Source of the DNA: Bacteroidales bacterium UBA4814
GTDB taxonomy: Bacteria > Bacteroidota > Bacteroidia > Bacteroidales > UBA7960
Assembly: GCA_002402465.1 (NCBI GenBank)
Contig: DHFW01000006.1
Location: 1-54,130, forward strand
DNA length: 54,130 bases
Reading direction: 5' to 3'
A model generated the notes under the pieces. It was not told the origin of the DNA, did not search any database, and saw nothing but the letters and a program-made list of their open reading frames with translations. A program made the translations under genes and the position numbers. Below, piece by piece: positions 7,485 to 15,604 of this stretch (position 1 is the stretch's first letter; every line of letters starts with the position of its first letter).

Positions 7485-8126
7485 ATGAAAAAATTTCAGT
7501 TTACACCACGCCAGATGCTTTCTGCTGTCATCTTATCCCTGGGGATCATTATTGCTGCTGTACCAAAGGATACTACTACTCCTTATAAACTAAGCGCAGA
7601 GCAAATTCTTGAAGAAATGAAAAGCGGAACCCAGTATCTTCATCCGGATCTGATCGCGCAGATGTTGGTGGAAGGAGATCCAACCCTGCAACTCATTGAT
7701 GTTCGTCCTCCCGCCGAGTATGAAAAGTATCACTTGCCCGGGGCTATAAATATTCCGTTCGACGATTTGCTTTCGTCCGACTACCAGGACCTGCTGAACC
7801 AGGGTGTGATGATGAATGTGTTGTATGCCAATGGTACCACCCGGGCCAACGAAGCCTGGATGCTGATTAGGCAACTGGGTTACCAAAATAATTATGTGCT
7901 TACTGGCGGCTTGAATTACTGGGTCGAAACCATTCTGAACCCGCAGCCGCCGGCAGCTACCAGCCCGGATGACGAGTTTGCCCGTTATGATTTTCGCAAA
8001 GCTGCCAGCGGTGCTTTGGGCGGAGGGGCAGTGGCTCCTGTGGAACAGCAAAGCACTGCACCAGCGGTCATTCCCCGGCCCAGACCCCAGCAGAAAAAGC
8101 AAGCCGTGCAAGGCGGTTGTTCCTGA
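7485..8126 (+). CDS. Membrane-anchored rhodanese-fold protein without catalytic cysteine, with a C-terminal GGCS tail
   Basis: This 213-residue protein has an N-terminal hydrophobic segment (residues 11-26), so it is probably anchored facing the periplasm or exported. A rhodanese domain spans about 50-150, with LIDVRPPAEYEKYHLPGAINIP as its conserved first half. In the active loop, which is normally C-x4-R, alanine 115 replaces cysteine while Arg120 is kept. A proline/alanine-rich linker (about 152-207) leads to the tail QGGCS. Cys212 is the only cysteine in the protein. In Wolinella the rhodanese-like Sud protein feeds polysulfide sulfur to Psr. A carrier role here, using the flexible tail cysteine, is my inference. 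Confidence 0.82.
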   Translation: MKKFQFTPRQMLSAVILSLGIIIAAVPKDTTTPYKLSAEQILEEMKSGTQYLHPDLIAQMLVEGDPTLQLIDVRPPAEYEKYHLPGAINIPFDDLLSSDYQDLLNQGVMMNVLYANGTTRANEAWMLIRQLGYQNNYVLTGGLNYWVETILNPQPPAATSPDDEFARYDFRKAASGALGGGAVAPVEQQSTAPAVIPRPRPQQKKQAVQGGCS

Positions 8127-8149
8127 TGTATTGCCTGAATTTCCGGGTA

Positions 8150-9907
8150 TTATTTGCTTTCGCCTTTCGGCACAGAGGAGGCAGGGCTGATAATTGAATA
8201 AATGAATTCTGCAACCTCTTCAGCCGTTTCTTTAGCCACATCGAATACGTAAACGTCGCCCACATTCCATTTCCTGAGAATGGGTTTCAAAAGCCGTTTC
8301 CTAACGATCCATAGCTGTGGTATGGGCTGGCTTTTTATTACCGCTTCAATGGCTGGTGCCCAGCCCTGATCATTTATTTCCAAGGGGCCGATTTCATCTA
8401 TTACAAGAAGATCATTCTTCTGGTTAAGACTTTCGAGAATGACTTCCCGACCAAATTCAATTCCTTTTTCATCGAAATAAAAACGCCCAACCCTGACTTT
8501 ATTCTTGCCGGGCTCAAATGAGCAAAGTTCTTTCTGCATACCCGTTTGGATGTCCCTTAATGAATAAGCTTCGCGGCTTTGGTCGTTGGTGTTTCCTATT
8601 GAAAAAAAACCGCTGGGGCTTAAGCCCTTTTGTTTCAGTTTTTCAGCCACTTGCATGGCGAAATTGGTTTTCCCTTCATTTACTTTCCCGGTAAGGATAA
8701 AAATCACAGGTCGGTTTTTTCTCATGAGTGAAAACATTTCGAGCAGCGATTGCGAGCGTTTCAGCATGGCATGGGTCATTTTCCTGAAACCCAGTATTTT
8801 TTTGGTTTGCAGGGAGAACTCTTCCAAAATTCCCGGAAGGGCAGCAAAAGAGAGTTCCAGCGATTCGTAAAGGCTCTGCAAACCTCTCGCATAAAGCAGG
8901 TTTTTAATCACCGGATTTTTCAGTTCAATGCTTATGGCTGTAAACCCGCCCAGCAAGACCAGCGCCCGCAGGCTCATTTTAACCCCGATTACCAGGCCTT
9001 CGGTATTGAAGGGGGCATGCAAGGAAAACCCCTGCCAGAATACCGCAGAAAACAAAATGATAAATCCAAGCTGCAGCCATAATCCTGGCTTTTTCAGATA
9101 GCGCATGTTTTGGCCATAACGCCAGTAAGCGAAAAGAAGCCAGAAGAAGGAAAATATGGCGGAAATTTTCAGGCTTGAATAACTTATTACCAACATACCC
9201 AAAACCAGCATGGCAAAAGCCATGAAAAGCAGGGGCAGGGAATGCTGCCGCTTTTTGGAGTGACGAAACAGGTCGCTTTTTACCTGGCTATGAACTGGTG
9301 AGGCAAGATTTTCTTTTTCGTGAGTCTGGAGATACCTTTGACCGGTGCCATAGCCAAGAATGCCTGCAATGGATCCGCTCAGAAGATAAACTGCCGAAAG
9401 TATCCACAGCAGATTTGAAGGAGAAAGACTTTCCATCCGGAGCTGGCGGGTGGCAAAAAGGGTCATGTTTTCAAGTAACCTGACGAAATCCAAGCCATAA
9501 AGAATCAGCAGTGTCGCGGCTTTTTGCAACAGGGCGCTGAAAACAGCAAATGCACCGCCAACAGCATAGGCCACAGGGTTTTTCCCTGCCAGCCTGATGG
9601 CCATTTCCAGGATCAGCGCTTCAGAAAGAATGCCGATCATTGGCCCCAGAATGATGGCGCTGGGCGAAATGGATTTCATCAAAGCGCATATCAGCCCTGC
9701 CCGCCATATAATCCCGTTTTCGCGCCAAAGCTGAAAAAAGGAGATTATCAGAAAAACGGTAATAAAAGAAAGGGTAGTGCCAGCCAAAGGAATCTTCAGG
9801 TTGTGAAGCAAGCTGCCAATAATGATCTCAATGGCGGCCCACAAACTCCCCACCACCGCAGCCTTGAGCCATTTATCCGACAAATTTTTCTGTGGGAATA
9901 ATTCCAT
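8150..9907 (-). CDS. Polytopic membrane protein fused to a THEP1-type NTPase (ECF-transporter-like fusion)
   Basis: This 585-residue protein has three parts. Residues 1-195 hold about six hydrophobic helices with a conserved-looking core (ILGPMIGILSEALILE, 86-101), reminiscent of ECF S components. Residues about 222-375 are a second membrane and helical region with YARGLQ at 339-344, recalling the Ala-Arg-Gly coupling motif of EcfT/CbiQ. Residues 398-575 form a P-loop NTPase of the THEP1 (nucleoside-triphosphatase/DUF2478) type, with GKVNEGKT at 407-414 and LLVIDEIGPLE at 500-510. THEP1 relatives are sometimes linked to molybdenum transport. The gene converges on the molybdoenzyme operon with 23 bp between the stops. 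The NTPase call is firm, and the S/T resemblance is inference. Confidence 0.72.
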   Translation of the reverse strand: MELFPQKNLSDKWLKAAVVGSLWAAIEIIIGSLLHNLKIPLAGTTLSFITVFLIISFFQLWRENGIIWRAGLICALMKSISPSAIILGPMIGILSEALILEMAIRLAGKNPVAYAVGGAFAVFSALLQKAATLLILYGLDFVRLLENMTLFATRQLRMESLSPSNLLWILSAVYLLSGSIAGILGYGTGQRYLQTHEKENLASPVHSQVKSDLFRHSKKRQHSLPLLFMAFAMLVLGMLVISYSSLKISAIFSFFWLLFAYWRYGQNMRYLKKPGLWLQLGFIILFSAVFWQGFSLHAPFNTEGLVIGVKMSLRALVLLGGFTAISIELKNPVIKNLLYARGLQSLYESLELSFAALPGILEEFSLQTKKILGFRKMTHAMLKRSQSLLEMFSLMRKNRPVIFILTGKVNEGKTNFAMQVAEKLKQKGLSPSGFFSIGNTNDQSREAYSLRDIQTGMQKELCSFEPGKNKVRVGRFYFDEKGIEFGREVILESLNQKNDLLVIDEIGPLEINDQGWAPAIEAVIKSQPIPQLWIVRKRLLKPILRKWNVGDVYVFDVAKETAEEVAEFIYSIISPASSVPKGESK

Positions 9908-10045
9908 GAGGAAAGCTTAGATAATCCGCGAAATTTAAGTTTTAAAGGTAATCATTTGCATAACATTCTTTTGAGAATAGGCATGGGCAAAGCATCGTTT
10001 CATTTAAGTTGTAAAATTAGAGCAAAAATATGGTCTTGAAAAAAA

Positions 10046-11059
10046 TCAGGCAGCCAGGATAAAATCCTTACCTTCCACAAAACCGAGAGCAGAGAAATGC
10101 TCGCGAATGGATTGTCCAAAGCCTCGCCGGGCAATAAAGTTGATGAGAAACCAAGGTTCGGGTTGGGTGATTTCGGGAATGCGAATGAAATTGACCTGTC
10201 GGTTAGGGCGCTTTTTTACGTCGGTAAATCCGAAAATTTCCACGCCAAAGTCCTGCAGCATGGAGGCTCTTTTTCGGCCAATACGACTGCTGCCGCACAC
10301 CACGATCTTTTTCCCCGAAGGGACATATCGTTTAATCCACTTTGACAAAAACTCACATTTTACCTGGAAAAAAGCTTCGCGCGAATAATTCTCATGCGTT
10401 CGCGTTAGCCGCTCAGCATGGTCGCTCCAGGTTAGCAGAGGCTCGGGAATTTTATAAAACCGAACACCGTGATCCATCCACCTTAGCCAAAGTTCATAAT
10501 CTTCGGGCACTGGCCGGGTGCTGTAGGGACCAAACTTTTCAGCCAATTTTTTGCGAAACATTACGGTGGGATGGGCGATGGGCGACTCAATAAAGCGATA
10601 CAGGGAATGTTCTTCAGGAGTTGTAATGCTGTTTTGCCAGTTTACAAAAATGGAAAAGCCTTCGCTGCCTGGAATATCCGTTTTAAAAGAAGTTTGCGAA
10701 CAGACCACATCAATGGTTGTATTGTTTTCCAGAAAATCAAATTGCTTTCTTAACCTTTCGGGATGCGAAAGGTCGTCGGCGTCCATGCGGGCAATGTATG
10801 GCGACTGGCAGTTCTTAAGCCCGGTGTTCAGGGAATGGGCAATGCCTTGCGTTGATTCGTGCAACAACTTAATTCTGGGGTCTTTTTCAACCCAATTCCT
10901 GGCTGTTTCAAGTCCGGTGGCGTTACCATTGTTGCTGATCAGCAGCAAATTCCATTGCAGAAATGTTTGTTTAGCAATGCTTTCGATGGCCCGGTCAAAC
11001 TCAGTACCCACTTTATAAAACGGGAGCAAAATGGTGATCAGGTTTTGTGTTTGAGGCAT
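10046..11059 (-). CDS. Family 2 glycosyltransferase
   Basis: This GT-A fold glycosyltransferase has 337 residues from the chosen start. The family opening ILLPFYKVGTEFDRAI is near the N-terminus and the nucleotide-sugar/metal motif ARMDADDLSHPERL lies around residue 95. The C-terminal 90 residues differ from typical GT2 proteins and include a possible nucleotide-binding-like stretch (KIVVCGSSRIGRKRASML). The start is placed at 11059 (MPQTQNL) because the upstream in-frame ATG at 11089 would overlap a TACCTTTG promoter element at 11077-11084. The likely role is polysaccharide or glycan assembly at the cytoplasmic face. The sugar is unknown. Confidence 0.85.
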   Translation of the reverse strand: MPQTQNLITILLPFYKVGTEFDRAIESIAKQTFLQWNLLLISNNGNATGLETARNWVEKDPRIKLLHESTQGIAHSLNTGLKNCQSPYIARMDADDLSHPERLRKQFDFLENNTTIDVVCSQTSFKTDIPGSEGFSIFVNWQNSITTPEEHSLYRFIESPIAHPTVMFRKKLAEKFGPYSTRPVPEDYELWLRWMDHGVRFYKIPEPLLTWSDHAERLTRTHENYSREAFFQVKCEFLSKWIKRYVPSGKKIVVCGSSRIGRKRASMLQDFGVEIFGFTDVKKRPNRQVNFIRIPEITQPEPWFLINFIARRGFGQSIREHFSALGFVEGKDFILAA

Positions 11060-11076
11060 ACCAGGATGTTTGCCGG

Positions 11077-11084
11077 CAAAGGTA
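11077..11084 (-). promoter_or_regulatory. -7 promoter element of the glycosyltransferase
   Basis: The minus strand reads TACCTTTG, 17 nt before the ATG at 11059. Its position argues against the longer reading frame that begins at 11089. Confidence 0.45.
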
Positions 11085-11110
11085 ATCAATCCCTTTTAGC
11101 TCATTTTATG

Positions 11111-11118
11111 TATTTTTG
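11111..11118 (+). promoter_or_regulatory. -7 promoter element directly before the DksA-like gene
   Basis: TATTTTTG matches TAnnTTTG and is followed by only four bases before the ATG at 11123. With the usual start-site distance the mRNA would begin at or within a base or two of the ATG, so it would be leaderless. Confidence 0.55.
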
Positions 11119-11122
11119 CAGA

Positions 11123-11455
11123 ATGATAAATTTTGAGGAAAAAGCCCAGCTTAAAGCGCTGATCCAGCGAAAAATTAAACAGGTCGAAGAGCATATCAGT
11201 GAACTTGAAGACCTGACACGTCCGGTTGCTCCCGATGTGGCTATTGGCCGGGTGTCGCGGATGGACGCCATTAACAACAAGAGTGTGAATGAGGCTGCAT
11301 TGCGACAGGCAAGAGAAAAGCTGTTTGGTCTTAAGCACGCGCTCGGAAATATTGAAAAGCCTTCATTCGGTATTTGCACCCGCTGCGGTAATGCCATTGC
11401 TGCAGGCCGATTAATGGTGAGACCCGAAAGTACCAAGTGTATGCATTGTTCGTAA
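11123..11455 (+). CDS. DksA/TraR-type C4 zinc-finger protein
   Basis: This 110-residue protein has an N-terminal helical hairpin region (residues 4-75) and a C-terminal four-cysteine zinc finger (C85-x2-C88, C106-x2-C109), the pattern of DksA/TraR proteins that reach into the RNA polymerase secondary channel. The hairpin tip RVSRMDAIN (43-51) corresponds to the functional acidic tip of DksA in reduced form. The frame is open much further upstream, but the ATG at 11123 is chosen because it follows a TATTTTTG element by 4 nt and because upstream sequence is antisense to the glycosyltransferase. The HelD gene begins 19 bp downstream, so the two are probably co-transcribed. Confidence 0.88.
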   Translation: MINFEEKAQLKALIQRKIKQVEEHISELEDLTRPVAPDVAIGRVSRMDAINNKSVNEAALRQAREKLFGLKHALGNIEKPSFGICTRCGNAIAAGRLMVRPESTKCMHCS

Positions 11456-11474
11456 GTACCCTGACCCTTTTATC

Positions 11475-13559
11475 ATGTCTGAAAAAAACCAACCCGAAAA
11501 TTATTCTTTGCAGGAAGAAAAACAGTTTCTGGCCCGGGTAATGGAAACGCTCAACCGAACCCTCATACAGTTTACTGAGCGTATACAGGGCATATCAAAG
11601 GATTTGCATGAGGCCAAAGAGTATATGTATGAGCATAAAGCCAGCATGGATCGCATGGAGAAATACGCCACCATTCAGAGTATTTTTCACGGAAGCATTG
11701 TGGGTGAGGGGGTGGTTGAGCACAGAAAAAATATTGAGAAATTACTCGTTTCGCCCTATTTCGGCCGCATTGATTTTTCGGAAATGGGCTCTAAGCAAAG
11801 CATTCCGCTTTATATTGGCATTCATTCCTTTTTCGATAAGTCGGTTCAAACCAACCTGATTCACGACTGGCGCGCGCCAGTTTCGAGTATGTTTTACGAT
11901 TTTGAGCTGGGCCAGGCTTATTTTGACGCACCCGAAGGCCGGGTGGAAGGAAGCATTTCGCTGAAGCGGCAATATAAAATTCGCAACGGCAGGCTGGAAT
12001 ACATGATTGAAAATCCCTCAACGGTTTACGATGAGGTGCTTCAGCAAGTGCTAAGCGAAAGCTCCGACCGCAAGATGAAAAACATTGTGGCCACCATTCA
12101 GCGCGATCAGAACCCCATTGTGCGCAACGAAACTTCACGGGTGCTGATCATACAGGGCGTGGCCGGATCGGGAAAAACCTCCATTGCCCTGCACCGCATT
12201 GCCTTTTTGCTATACCGTTATAAGGATACCATATCGGCCGACAATATCCTGATCATTTCGCCCAATAAGGTATATGCCGACTATATTGCCAACGTGCTGC
12301 CTGAACTTGGAGAGGAAAGAATCCCGGAAATGGGAATGGAAGAACTGGCAGCGAAAGTGCTGCAGCATCGCTTCCAGTTTCAGACCTATTATGAGCAGGT
12401 AAACCACCTGCTCGAAAAAAACGACAAAGCCTTTACGGAGCGAATTGATTTTAAGAGTTCTGCAGAATTGCTTACCCGGCTCGACCAGTTTTTAGTACAC
12501 ATCAACAATGAATATTTTTCGCCTGCCGACCTGTGGGTGGGCCGAAGCCTGGTGCCTGAGTGGTTTATCAGGGAAAAGTTTGAGTCGCTGCACCGGCTTC
12601 CGGTAATGAAAAGGTTTGGAATCCTTGCCCAGGCTATCGAGGACAACATCCTGTTTTACTACAAGCGGGAAGTCAGCGCGGAGGAGCGAAAATTTATCCT
12701 GAAAGGGGTAATGGGTATGTTCAGGGTAACCAACCTGAGGCTGCTTTACAGGGAATTTTACAACTGGCTTGGTAAGCCCGGTATGTTAAAGATGACGGCC
12801 CGGTCGAAGTACGAATTTGCGGATGTGTTTCCGCTGATATATCTCATGATCCGGTTTGAAGGCCATCAGCCTTTCGAGCAGGTTAAGCACTTGCTGGTTG
12901 ACGAAATGCAGGATTACAGTCCGGTGCAGTATGCCGTGCTTTCGCGCTTGTTTCCCTGCAATAAAACCATTTTGGGCGACAGCAATCAGAAGGTAAGCCT
13001 GGCCGGCTCTTCAACGGCAGAGAAGATACGTGAAGTCATGCAGGATGCTGAGGTGATGAAGCTTCGGCGCAGCTACCGTAGCACCTGGGAGATCACCCGG
13101 TTTGCCCAGCAGATTTTGCCCGACAGCCAGCTGATTGCCATGGAGCGCCACGGCGAAAAACCAGTGGTGAAAAAATGGGCCGACAAACAGCAGGAAGTAC
13201 TTTCGGTAGCCGAACATATTAAAAATTTTAAAGCGTCTGGTTATCAAAGCTTTGGTATTATTTGCAAAACACAAAAGCAGGCCGATTGGCTGTTCGAACA
13301 GATCAATGGCGATGGCGAAATGGTAAGCAAACTTAGCGATCAGAGCACCACGTTTTCCAATGGGATTATAATAACTCCGGTGCATTTATCTAAAGGGCTG
13401 GAATTCGATCAGGTAGTGGTACCTTTTGTGTCAGACGATAATTATAAGACAGAGCTCGACAAGCACCTGCTTTATATTTCCTGCACACGGGCGATGCACC
13501 GGCTGGAGCTTAGCTACTCCAAATTACCCAGCAGGTTTATTGCGGATTTTTTAAAGTAG
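11475..13559 (+). CDS. helD: HelD-family RNA polymerase-associated helicase (UvrD-like superfamily 1)
   Basis: This 694-residue protein has a helical N-terminus (residues 12-90), matching the position of the HelD arm that enters the RNA polymerase secondary channel. A HelD-typical block follows (SPYFGRIDF near 93 and HDWRAPVSSMFYDF near 130). The ATPase has Walker A GVAGSGKT at 228-235, Walker B DEMQDYSPVQY, and motif VI-like SCTRAMHRL near the C-terminus. HelD removes stalled or inactive RNA polymerase from DNA in Bacillus subtilis. It follows the DksA-like gene after 19 bp. Similarity to HelD, rather than to UvrD or Rep, is clear in the pre-Walker region. Whether it recycles polymerase in this organism is inferred. 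Confidence 0.88.
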   Translation: MSEKNQPENYSLQEEKQFLARVMETLNRTLIQFTERIQGISKDLHEAKEYMYEHKASMDRMEKYATIQSIFHGSIVGEGVVEHRKNIEKLLVSPYFGRIDFSEMGSKQSIPLYIGIHSFFDKSVQTNLIHDWRAPVSSMFYDFELGQAYFDAPEGRVEGSISLKRQYKIRNGRLEYMIENPSTVYDEVLQQVLSESSDRKMKNIVATIQRDQNPIVRNETSRVLIIQGVAGSGKTSIALHRIAFLLYRYKDTISADNILIISPNKVYADYIANVLPELGEERIPEMGMEELAAKVLQHRFQFQTYYEQVNHLLEKNDKAFTERIDFKSSAELLTRLDQFLVHINNEYFSPADLWVGRSLVPEWFIREKFESLHRLPVMKRFGILAQAIEDNILFYYKREVSAEERKFILKGVMGMFRVTNLRLLYREFYNWLGKPGMLKMTARSKYEFADVFPLIYLMIRFEGHQPFEQVKHLLVDEMQDYSPVQYAVLSRLFPCNKTILGDSNQKVSLAGSSTAEKIREVMQDAEVMKLRRSYRSTWEITRFAQQILPDSQLIAMERHGEKPVVKKWADKQQEVLSVAEHIKNFKASGYQSFGIICKTQKQADWLFEQINGDGEMVSKLSDQSTTFSNGIIITPVHLSKGLEFDQVVVPFVSDDNYKTELDKHLLYISCTRAMHRLELSYSKLPSRFIADFLK

Positions 13560-13648
13560 TCTCTTTCTTTCAGCCCTTGTTTTGTCTTTTTCACCTGCAA
13601 TCTTGTTAGGTTCACCATGTTCGAAGAGCCATTTAAAATTCTAAATAG

Positions 13649-13656
13649 TACCTTTG
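13649..13656 (+). promoter_or_regulatory. -7 promoter element directly before the LytS-type kinase
   Basis: TACCTTTG is followed by exactly four bases and the ATG at 13661. This is the same arrangement as before the DksA-like gene and the ORF at 44896, and it predicts a leaderless or nearly leaderless transcript. Confidence 0.55.
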
Positions 13657-13660
13657 CCCA

Positions 13661-14725
13661 ATGCTCAAATCCGATAACCTTATTAAGCGGCTTTTCCGCC
13701 TTTCTTTCTACACCTCGCTGCTCATGGCGGTGATGTCGGTTATCCCGTTCTTTTCGCTGCAACAGGAGTTTCCTGCCAATTTTTACATTTTCTTTATATC
13801 AAGCCTCTACCTCATTGTATTCTCGATATGGCAGGTCAATATTTTACTGGTGTACCTTTACGAAAAGTACCAGGTTCGGCACCAGTGGCAATGGACCAGG
13901 TTTGTGCTGAGTATGGTAATTAGTGTTTTAGTGGCCGAAGTGCTGGTTAATATTTCTCACTCATTGCCTGTATTAGAAAGAATCAGGTTTGAAACTGAAC
14001 TTAACCGCTCTGGCCAGGGTACGGTTTACTTCAGGATGCTGTCAACGGTGTTTATCAATCTTTTCGTAGTGTTTATTCAGGAAGTAGTGTTGTTGCGCGA
14101 AAAGAAGTCTAAAATTGAGCTTGAAAATGCCCGCCTTAAAATTGAAAATACTGAAGCCATAAACCAGCAGCTTAAGCAGCACATTCATCCTCATTTTCTG
14201 TTTAACTCATTGAGTGTGCTTAAGTCGCTGATCAACAAAAACCCCGGCCTGGCCGAAGAGTACATCATCAGGTTGTCGGACTTCCTTCGTGTATCCATCT
14301 CGTCGAGCGAGGCCAATTTGGTTAAACTCAGTGACGAATACAATCTTTGCCTCGACTTTCTGGAAATGCAAAAGATCCGTTTCGGGTGTGCCCTGGAGTT
14401 TTCTTTCGATATTCCTGAAGATAAACTCAATATGGGATATGTGCCGGGTTTTTCACTGCAGGTGTTGCTCGAAAACGCCATTAAACACAATGTGCTTACC
14501 GAGCATTCGCCCCTGAAAATTGATGTGGGTTGTAAAAATGGCTGGCTTTCTGTTACCAACAATATTCAGAAAAAATTATCGGTGGAACATTCCACTAAAC
14601 TTGGATTGGCAAACTTGTCGGACCGCTACCGCATTATATCTGGACAAGACATAAAAGTGGAAGAAACCGAAAACCAGTTCAGGGTTTTAATAAAAATTCT
14701 TGCCAATGAAAGTACTGATTATTGA
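13661..14725 (+). CDS. LytS-family sensor histidine kinase
   Basis: This 354-residue membrane kinase has four hydrophobic segments in the first 150 residues and a short coiled coil (about 145-170). The LytS/YehU-type phosphoacceptor region QHIHPHFLFNSLSVLKSLI follows. The C-terminal ATPase region has LLENAIKHNVLTEH as N-box and GLANLSDRY near the end. There is no large extracellular domain, so the stimulus may be sensed in the membrane. Its stop overlaps the response regulator start by about 20 bp, showing coupling. The efflux operon begins about 140 bp after the regulator, so this system may control the pump. Confidence 0.9.
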   Translation: MLKSDNLIKRLFRLSFYTSLLMAVMSVIPFFSLQQEFPANFYIFFISSLYLIVFSIWQVNILLVYLYEKYQVRHQWQWTRFVLSMVISVLVAEVLVNISHSLPVLERIRFETELNRSGQGTVYFRMLSTVFINLFVVFIQEVVLLREKKSKIELENARLKIENTEAINQQLKQHIHPHFLFNSLSVLKSLINKNPGLAEEYIIRLSDFLRVSISSSEANLVKLSDEYNLCLDFLEMQKIRFGCALEFSFDIPEDKLNMGYVPGFSLQVLLENAIKHNVLTEHSPLKIDVGCKNGWLSVTNNIQKKLSVEHSTKLGLANLSDRYRIISGQDIKVEETENQFRVLIKILANESTDY

Positions 14726-15464
14726 GGATGAGCTGCATACGGCCAACGATCTGGCCGCTACCATACAGAAGGTTGATCCTGCTATTCAGATCGTTACTAT
14801 TTTGAAATCGGTAACCGAATCGGTAAATTTTTTTCAACAGAATTCCGAAAAACTCGACCTGATTTTTTCTGATATACAGTTGGGTGATGGTTTGAGCTTT
14901 GAGATTTTCAGGAAAGTGAATGTGCGCACCCCCGTTATTTTTTGCACGGCTTACGATGAGTATGCGCTGAATGCCTTCAAGGTAAACAGCATTCATTATA
15001 TGCTTAAACCGTTTAACGTTAAAGCCGTAAAGGAAGCCCTGGAAAAGTTCAGGAATTTAAAAACCAGCATGACGCCCGATGAGCCCTCGTATCAGGTATT
15101 GATGCGTATGCTCAACGAACGGAAAAAAAGCACATCGGTGCTGGTTTACCAGGGCGACCGCATTCTGCCTGTAAAACTCGAAGAGGTGGCTTTGTTTTAT
15201 GTAAAAGATGATTCCACACGTATGCTGACTTTCGATGGCAAGAAATATGTGTTTAACAAAAGCCTGGAAGAAACCGAAAAGCTGGCAGGAGATGACTTTT
15301 TCAGGGTCAACCGCCAGTTTTTGGTCAACCGCCAGGCTATAAAGGACAGCTCACAGTATTTTGCCCGCAAACTGGCCGTAAACCTCACGGTATCATTTGA
15401 CGAAAAAATTACGGTAAGTAAAAACAAAGTGGCAGAATTTTTGCGATGGCTGGCCGGCAATTAA
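14706..15464 (+). CDS. LytTR-family response regulator
   Basis: This 252-residue regulator has an N-terminal receiver domain (acidic pocket IEDE at 6-9, phosphoacceptor Asp56 in FSDIQLGDG, LKPF near 104) and a C-terminal LytTR DNA-binding domain (about 145-250, containing FFRVNRQFLVNRQAI). The ATG at 14706 is preferred over an in-frame TTG two codons upstream. It overlaps the kinase gene. LytTR regulators bind paired direct repeats. The intergenic region before the TolC gene at 15465-15604 is the obvious place to look for its targets. Confidence 0.92.
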   Translation: MKVLIIEDELHTANDLAATIQKVDPAIQIVTILKSVTESVNFFQQNSEKLDLIFSDIQLGDGLSFEIFRKVNVRTPVIFCTAYDEYALNAFKVNSIHYMLKPFNVKAVKEALEKFRNLKTSMTPDEPSYQVLMRMLNERKKSTSVLVYQGDRILPVKLEEVALFYVKDDSTRMLTFDGKKYVFNKSLEETEKLAGDDFFRVNRQFLVNRQAIKDSSQYFARKLAVNLTVSFDEKITVSKNKVAEFLRWLAGN

Positions 15465-15604
15465 TTTGATGTGTAATGTGTCTTTCAACTCCGCCTATGT
15501 CCACTTCAACCCCAATTTTGGAAAAAATGAAAATCCCATTGAATAATTTCGGTCCTGCATTGTTATATGGATCAGTTTTAATACAAAATAATAACACTTA
15601 TACG

